DNA from: Edolisoma coerulescens
Lineage: Eukaryota > Chordata > Aves > Passeriformes > Campephagidae
Reading direction: 5' to 3'
Length of the DNA stretch: 64,000 nt
Assembly (NCBI GenBank): GCA_013397115.1
Contig: VWZW01004078.1
Coordinates: 186,001-250,000, forward strand
This document shows, piece after piece, positions 61,086 to 64,000 of the stretch; the stretch's first letter is position 1, and each line of letters starts with the position of its first letter. The notes beneath the pieces are model-generated. The model did not search any database and was not told the origin of the DNA. It was given only the letters and a program-made list of their open reading frames with translations. Position numbers and translations under genes: made by a program.

Positions 61086-61430
61086 AAGTTTAGCCTGGAG
61101 AAAAGGAGGCTCAGGAGAGATCTTATCACTCTCTACCCCTACCTAAAAGGAGGTTGTTGTGAGTTGGAGGTCAGACTCTTCTCCCAGACAACAAGTGATA
61201 GGACCTGACAAAATATCCTCAAATTGTGCCAGGCAACGTTTAGATTGGATATTAGGAAAAAATTTATCACTGAAAAGTTGGTCAGGTGGTCCATTGGAAT
61301 AGAATCCCCAGGGAAGTGGTGGAATCACCATCTCTGGAAGTGTACAGAAGACATATGGATGTGACACCTGGGCATATGCTTTAGAGGTGGACTTAGCAGT
61401 GCCAGGTTAATGGTTGGACTCAATTTGTGA
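61086..61430 (+). mobile_element. CR1 LINE 3' region, sense, missing its tip
   Basis: AGTTTAGCCTGGAGAAAAGG, AGGAGAGATCTTATCACTC, TTTAGATTGGATATTAGG, AATCCCCAGGGAAGTGGTGG, ATCACCATCTCTGGAAG and GGTTGGACTCAATTTG follow the CR1 3' untranslated region in order. The expected GATGATC...TCTTTTCCAACC terminus is lost after 61430. Confidence 0.85.
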
Positions 61431-61679
61431 CCATAGTGCAGGTAGGAGACAATCAAATATTAAAAAGAAGAGACAACTACAGGTAGGAAGTTCATTTTCC
61501 TGAATGTACAAGAACAGTGATTGGAAAACCAAAAATGAGATATGAAGAATTAGGTGCAGACATGAATTTTCTCTGGGAGGAATGCAAATAGTGTGAGTCT
61601 CTTTATCTCTGTGTGTGCCTAATTTACTACTGTTCATACCTCTTGTATTTGTTTCTTATGCTGAATGATGTTAATATGG

Positions 61680-62115
61680 TGTCCTGGTTTGGGCCAGGAC
61701 AGTGTTAATTTTTGCAGTAGCCAAGAATGGGCATGGCTAGGACCCATTATTCACTACTGCCTCCCCTTGTTTGCTGGGGACAGGGAAGAGGCTTCCTGCT
61801 GGGTCTGGCTAGTTTGGGGAGTGAGCAGTCATGAATTTTCACGGGTTTTCCAGGAGGGGTGAGCAAACACGTGAATAGTCTGACTTTTTTCTCATGTGCT
61901 GTCATTAGTACTTTGCTGTTACTGTTCGCTGTCATACTTATTTGTTGTTTCCGATAAACTGTTCTTATCTCAGCCCATGATCTTTACCTTTGTGCCTGCA
62001 GTTCTCCTCTCCATTCTGTCTCACAGGGAGAGGGAAGAAGTGAGGGAGTAGCATGTGGTTTAGAGTGGTTTAGTGGGAACACTAAATTGGAAAATACCAT
62101 TTCTAAACAACAACA
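61680..62115 (+). mobile_element. 5' LTR of an ERVL-like provirus
   Basis: TGTCCTGGTTTGGGCC opens a 436-bp LTR that ends AAACAACAACA. Its last 180 bases (from about 61935: TTATTTGTTGTTTCCGATAA, CTGTTCTTATCTCAGCCC, GTGGTTTAGTGGGAACACT) match the partial LTR at 63607-63803. It is followed directly by a primer-binding-like site, so this is a 5' LTR and not a solo one. By eye the two LTRs agree at very roughly three quarters of positions, so the insertion is old. Confidence 0.8.
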
Positions 62116-62397
62116 GCTTTATTTGGCACCCAACGTAAGGCACAAAGTGTTGAGGTGACAGCAGATCTGCCCAGAGCAGGTTGGAAAAAAAATTTGATCT
62201 AGGTGTTTGCTGTATTAGGTAATGACCCATGGGTCACAATGTTGCTTGGTCTGTTCATGTGTGTGTGGTACATAACTCTGCATGTATTCCTGCATGTGCA
62301 ATATGTGCTCCTCATGATGATATTTTTCAGAGCAGGGAGAGGGATCAGAATTGCTTTGTTGCTGTACTGTGTGATACCAGCTTATGACATGATAACA
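62116..62397 (+). other. Leader of the ERVL-like provirus, left part
   Basis: The sequence downstream of the primer-binding-like site is untranslated leader and is not recognisably coding. It is interrupted by the LTR at 62398. A GTGTGTGTGG-like stretch occurs near 62259. Confidence 0.5.
62122..62141 (+). other. Primer-binding-like site of the ERVL-like provirus
   Basis: TTTGGCACCCAACGTAAGGC begins six bases after the LTR end. TGG(C/T)(A/G)CCCAACG is the kind of sequence that pairs with the 3' end of a primer tRNA in avian ERVL-type elements. The tRNA cannot be assigned with certainty, since several bases are mutated. Confidence 0.65.
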
Positions 62398-62882
62398 TGT
62401 GTTGCATCGTGCATTGCGAGTTCTCACAGCCTCCTTGCAGCCCTGCCCTCAGTTCCCCATTGGTCATCTGTAATCCCTCCCCTGTTCCATCCTCACTGGC
62501 TGTTTCCCTGTTGATCCCTCCCATGTTCCCTTTCCCTATTGGATTATACCCCTCACCCTGCCTCCCTATATCCCACTATAAAAATGCCTGTAATTCCTGG
62601 TACGTCATCTCACTGCTCTTGCGCCTTCAGAAGATTAGAGTTTCTGCAGTCTAAGCAGTAGATCGCTCCTCTTTGCCTTTATCTCTGCTGGCGCATCTCC
62701 CACCGGCCTGGGGGGAGCCCCATTGAGTGGAAGCTACATTCTCGACCACTTTTGTGTTTTCCTGCTGTGGTCAGGGCGTAGCATAAGACCCTGGGCTCCC
62801 TTCATCCAGTCCCATGTGCCGCCCCAAGCAGCCGACCTGGCAGAGCTGCTGACGGCATCCTGATAACGTGGCAGTACAGCCA
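62398..62882 (+). mobile_element. Solo LTR, second family, nested in the ERVL-like provirus
   Basis: It spans TGTGTTGCATCG to CAGTACAGCCA, about 485 bp. It has repeated CCAAT-type boxes (CCCATTGG near 62457, CCTATTGG near 62535), a TATA box (TATAAAAA, 62577-62584) and a GC-richer downstream part as expected for R-U5. It aligns with 44422-44733. The flanking 6-mers ATAACA (62392-62397) and CAAACA (62883-62888) match at four of six, weakly supporting an ERVK-type target duplication. Proviral sequence continues on both sides, so this LTR is the younger insertion. Confidence 0.78.
62577..62584 (+). promoter_or_regulatory. LTR TATA box
   Basis: TATAAAAA lies in the nested LTR, about 35 bases after a reversed CCAAT box (CCTATTGG). 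It is the expected promoter core of the element. Confidence 0.6.
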
Positions 62883-63447
62883 CAAACATCAAGGGCAATG
62901 AGGGTCATTTGGGATGTGTATTCAGTGCTGCTCTCCTACCCTTACCTCAGGTTCTGCCTGGGAGAGTCCATTAACAATTGTACCCCATCTGTGGGGGAAG
63001 AGGGAAGGATGATTTTCCTCAGCTTTTCACCCCCTTTTCCTCCTTCAGGCCTGTTCAAACAGCTTTTGAGGATTTTGAATTTCCCTTGGGTGTTAAGGAA
63101 AGCATGTGCTTGTTGCTAGGTCTGCCAGGTCTCCTCAGTGCAGTCCACACCATGTTTAGAGTTACAAAAGAGATTTTTTAGGAGGGTCTTTCAGAGATAA
63201 GTGCAAGGGTGGATAGTCATGAATGGCATCGAAGATGGGAGAAAATGGGCCAGCTTTTGAAGGACTATTCAGCTCCAATGGTCTGAAAGTTCACCCCTGA
63301 ACAGCTCAGGACCCTGATAATGTGGCAGAATATTTGAAAGAAAAATGCTCTTGCCATTCCAGAGAGGCATGAAGTTATGCAATGAGCTGGGCCGTGGCTG
63401 CTATTTACCAGACACTGCTCGTCATTAGATAGCACCTTCAGGAGGAA
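62883..63447 (+). other. Leader or early gag region of the ERVL-like provirus, right part
   Basis: The sequence includes a low-complexity pyrimidine segment (63016-63050) and a purine-rich segment, GAATGGCATCGAAGATGGG, that I associate with gag-region DNA of bird ERVL elements. No long open frame survives: in the frame that opens at 63448 there is a stop at 63430. Confidence 0.5.
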
Positions 63448-63606
63448 TTGGAGGGAAGCAGACCAATAGGCACTGTGACCACTGAAACTGCAGCTGAGCC
63501 AGAGGAACAACCCATTCCATTTGCAAATGCCCTTAGACAAAAGAAGAAATTAAAGACCAAATCAGTTCACTTAGTGAGGGATGAAGAGGAAGTAGGGTCC
63601 TCACAA
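63448..63606 (+). pseudogene. gag-like remnant of the ERVL-like provirus
   Basis: An open stretch of about 52 codons, rich in Glu and Pro at first (EPEEQPIP at residues 17-24), then basic (RQKKKLKTKS at residues 30-39), then acidic (DEEE at residues 45-48). This charge pattern fits the gag region of avian ERVL-type elements. It runs straight into LTR sequence at about 63607 with no pol, env or polypurine region between, so everything from mid-gag to inside the 3' LTR has been deleted. The downstream extension of the frame to 63801 is LTR sequence read through, not protein. It is non-functional. Confidence 0.55.
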
Positions 63607-63803
63607 CATTATTATTTATTTGCTGTTTCCAGTAAATTGTTCTTATCTCAACCCATGCTCTTTACCTATCGAGCCTCTAAATCTCATCTCCATTCCACTG
63701 CAGTAGGAGTGGGAGGGGGAGGGAGGGGTGAGAGACCAGTGTCTAGTTTGGAGTGGTTCAGTAGGAACGCTAAATTGAGGAATACCATTCCTAAACCATG
63801 ACA
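63607..63803 (+). mobile_element. Partial 3' LTR of the ERVL-like provirus
   Basis: TTATTTGCTGTTTCCAGTAA, TTGTTCTTATCTCAACCC, GTGGTTCAGTAGGAACGC and AATACCATTCCTAAACC match the final 180 bases of the 5' LTR at 61680-62115. The first half (U3) is missing because the join to gag lies inside the LTR. It ends CATGACA at 63803. The outer flanks TATGG (61675-61679) and CATAG (63804-63808) agree at three of five bases, weak support for a 5-bp target duplication. Confidence 0.8.
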
Positions 63804-64000
63804 CATAGTAACCTGATAGAACAGATCCGCACATTCTGGATATCCTTGCAAGGTGATATATCTGATAAATTTTGGCCCCCTGAACTACATGAATATTTTG
63901 ACAAGGAAGTCAATGAATTCAGCATTTCATTGGTCTCCTGTCTTCTATGAGATGCATAACATTAGCCATTCCTACTATATATTACAAAACCACACTGTTA
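63804..64000. other. Flanking DNA after the provirus
   Basis: About 200 bases to the window edge. No feature was recognised. Confidence 0.4.

Noticed and set aside
63643..63834. Minus-strand frame over the 3' LTR, and the tail of the plus-strand 117-codon frame
   Set aside because: The sequence is LTR, matching the end of the 5' LTR. Only the first 52 or so codons of the plus-strand frame precede the LTR.
1..64000. A new multi-gene biological system
   Set aside because: Both strands were read for gene clusters, repeat arrays and RNA genes. Everything recognisable is CR1, LTR or simple repeat, and the rest is non-coding by appearance.

Overview
The window is vertebrate nuclear DNA and almost certainly comes from a bird. 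It is AT-rich and has no credible host protein-coding gene. What can be recognised is a set of decayed mobile elements: CR1 (chicken repeat 1) LINE fragments on both strands, and retroviral LTRs of the kinds common in bird genomes. CR1 is the main non-LTR retrotransposon of birds and reptiles. The CR1 plus avian-type LTR mixture is the basis for the organism call; the species cannot be named from this sequence. The setting is best read as a gene desert or the inside of a very large intron.

Layout, left to right. Positions 1-5078 are mostly unclassified AT-rich DNA with one internally deleted solo LTR (2658-2919) and copies of a short, unnamed dispersed repeat. At 5079-6476 an antisense CR1 is split by a solo LTR (5130-5710) and is followed by a fragment of another LTR. 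From 6.8 to 15.7 kb only a CR1 tail (9622-9770) and a local tandem duplication (11857-11972) stand out. Between 15.7 and 24.6 kb lie several CR1 pieces, including a head-to-head pair joined at a palindrome and a CR1 interrupted by an antisense LTR plus unknown DNA, and a sense LTR (22972-23520). The longest CR1 coding remnant is at 30258-31282. An antisense CR1 reverse-transcriptase segment follows at 31845-32618.

From 37.6 to 44.8 kb repeats are dense: a CR1 3' part, two antisense LTRs, an unusual GC-rich block (42021-43297), a 332-bp solo LTR with a perfect 6-bp target duplication (43304-43635), a CR1 tail, and an LTR with a large internal gap beside an ambiguous base. A 916-bp LTR with perfect 10-bp inverted ends lies at 47199-48114. 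The stretch from 48 to 61 kb is mostly unclassified, with an antisense CR1 (55160-56130), a G/T-rich tract, a 45-nt hairpin and a (CA)n/(TG)n pair. The window ends with a wrecked ERVL-like provirus (61680-63803): 5' LTR, primer-binding-like site, a nested second LTR, a gag-like scrap and a partial 3' LTR.

The elements do not work together as a system. They are a layered record of insertions, and the nesting gives relative ages. No tRNA, rRNA, CRISPR array or new biochemical system was found. The most notable items are the nested elements, the LTRs with readable target duplications, the unnamed dispersed repeat, the GC-rich block, and the assembly-suspect base at 44681. Family assignments come from recognising the sequence and from comparing copies within the window, not from a database search.
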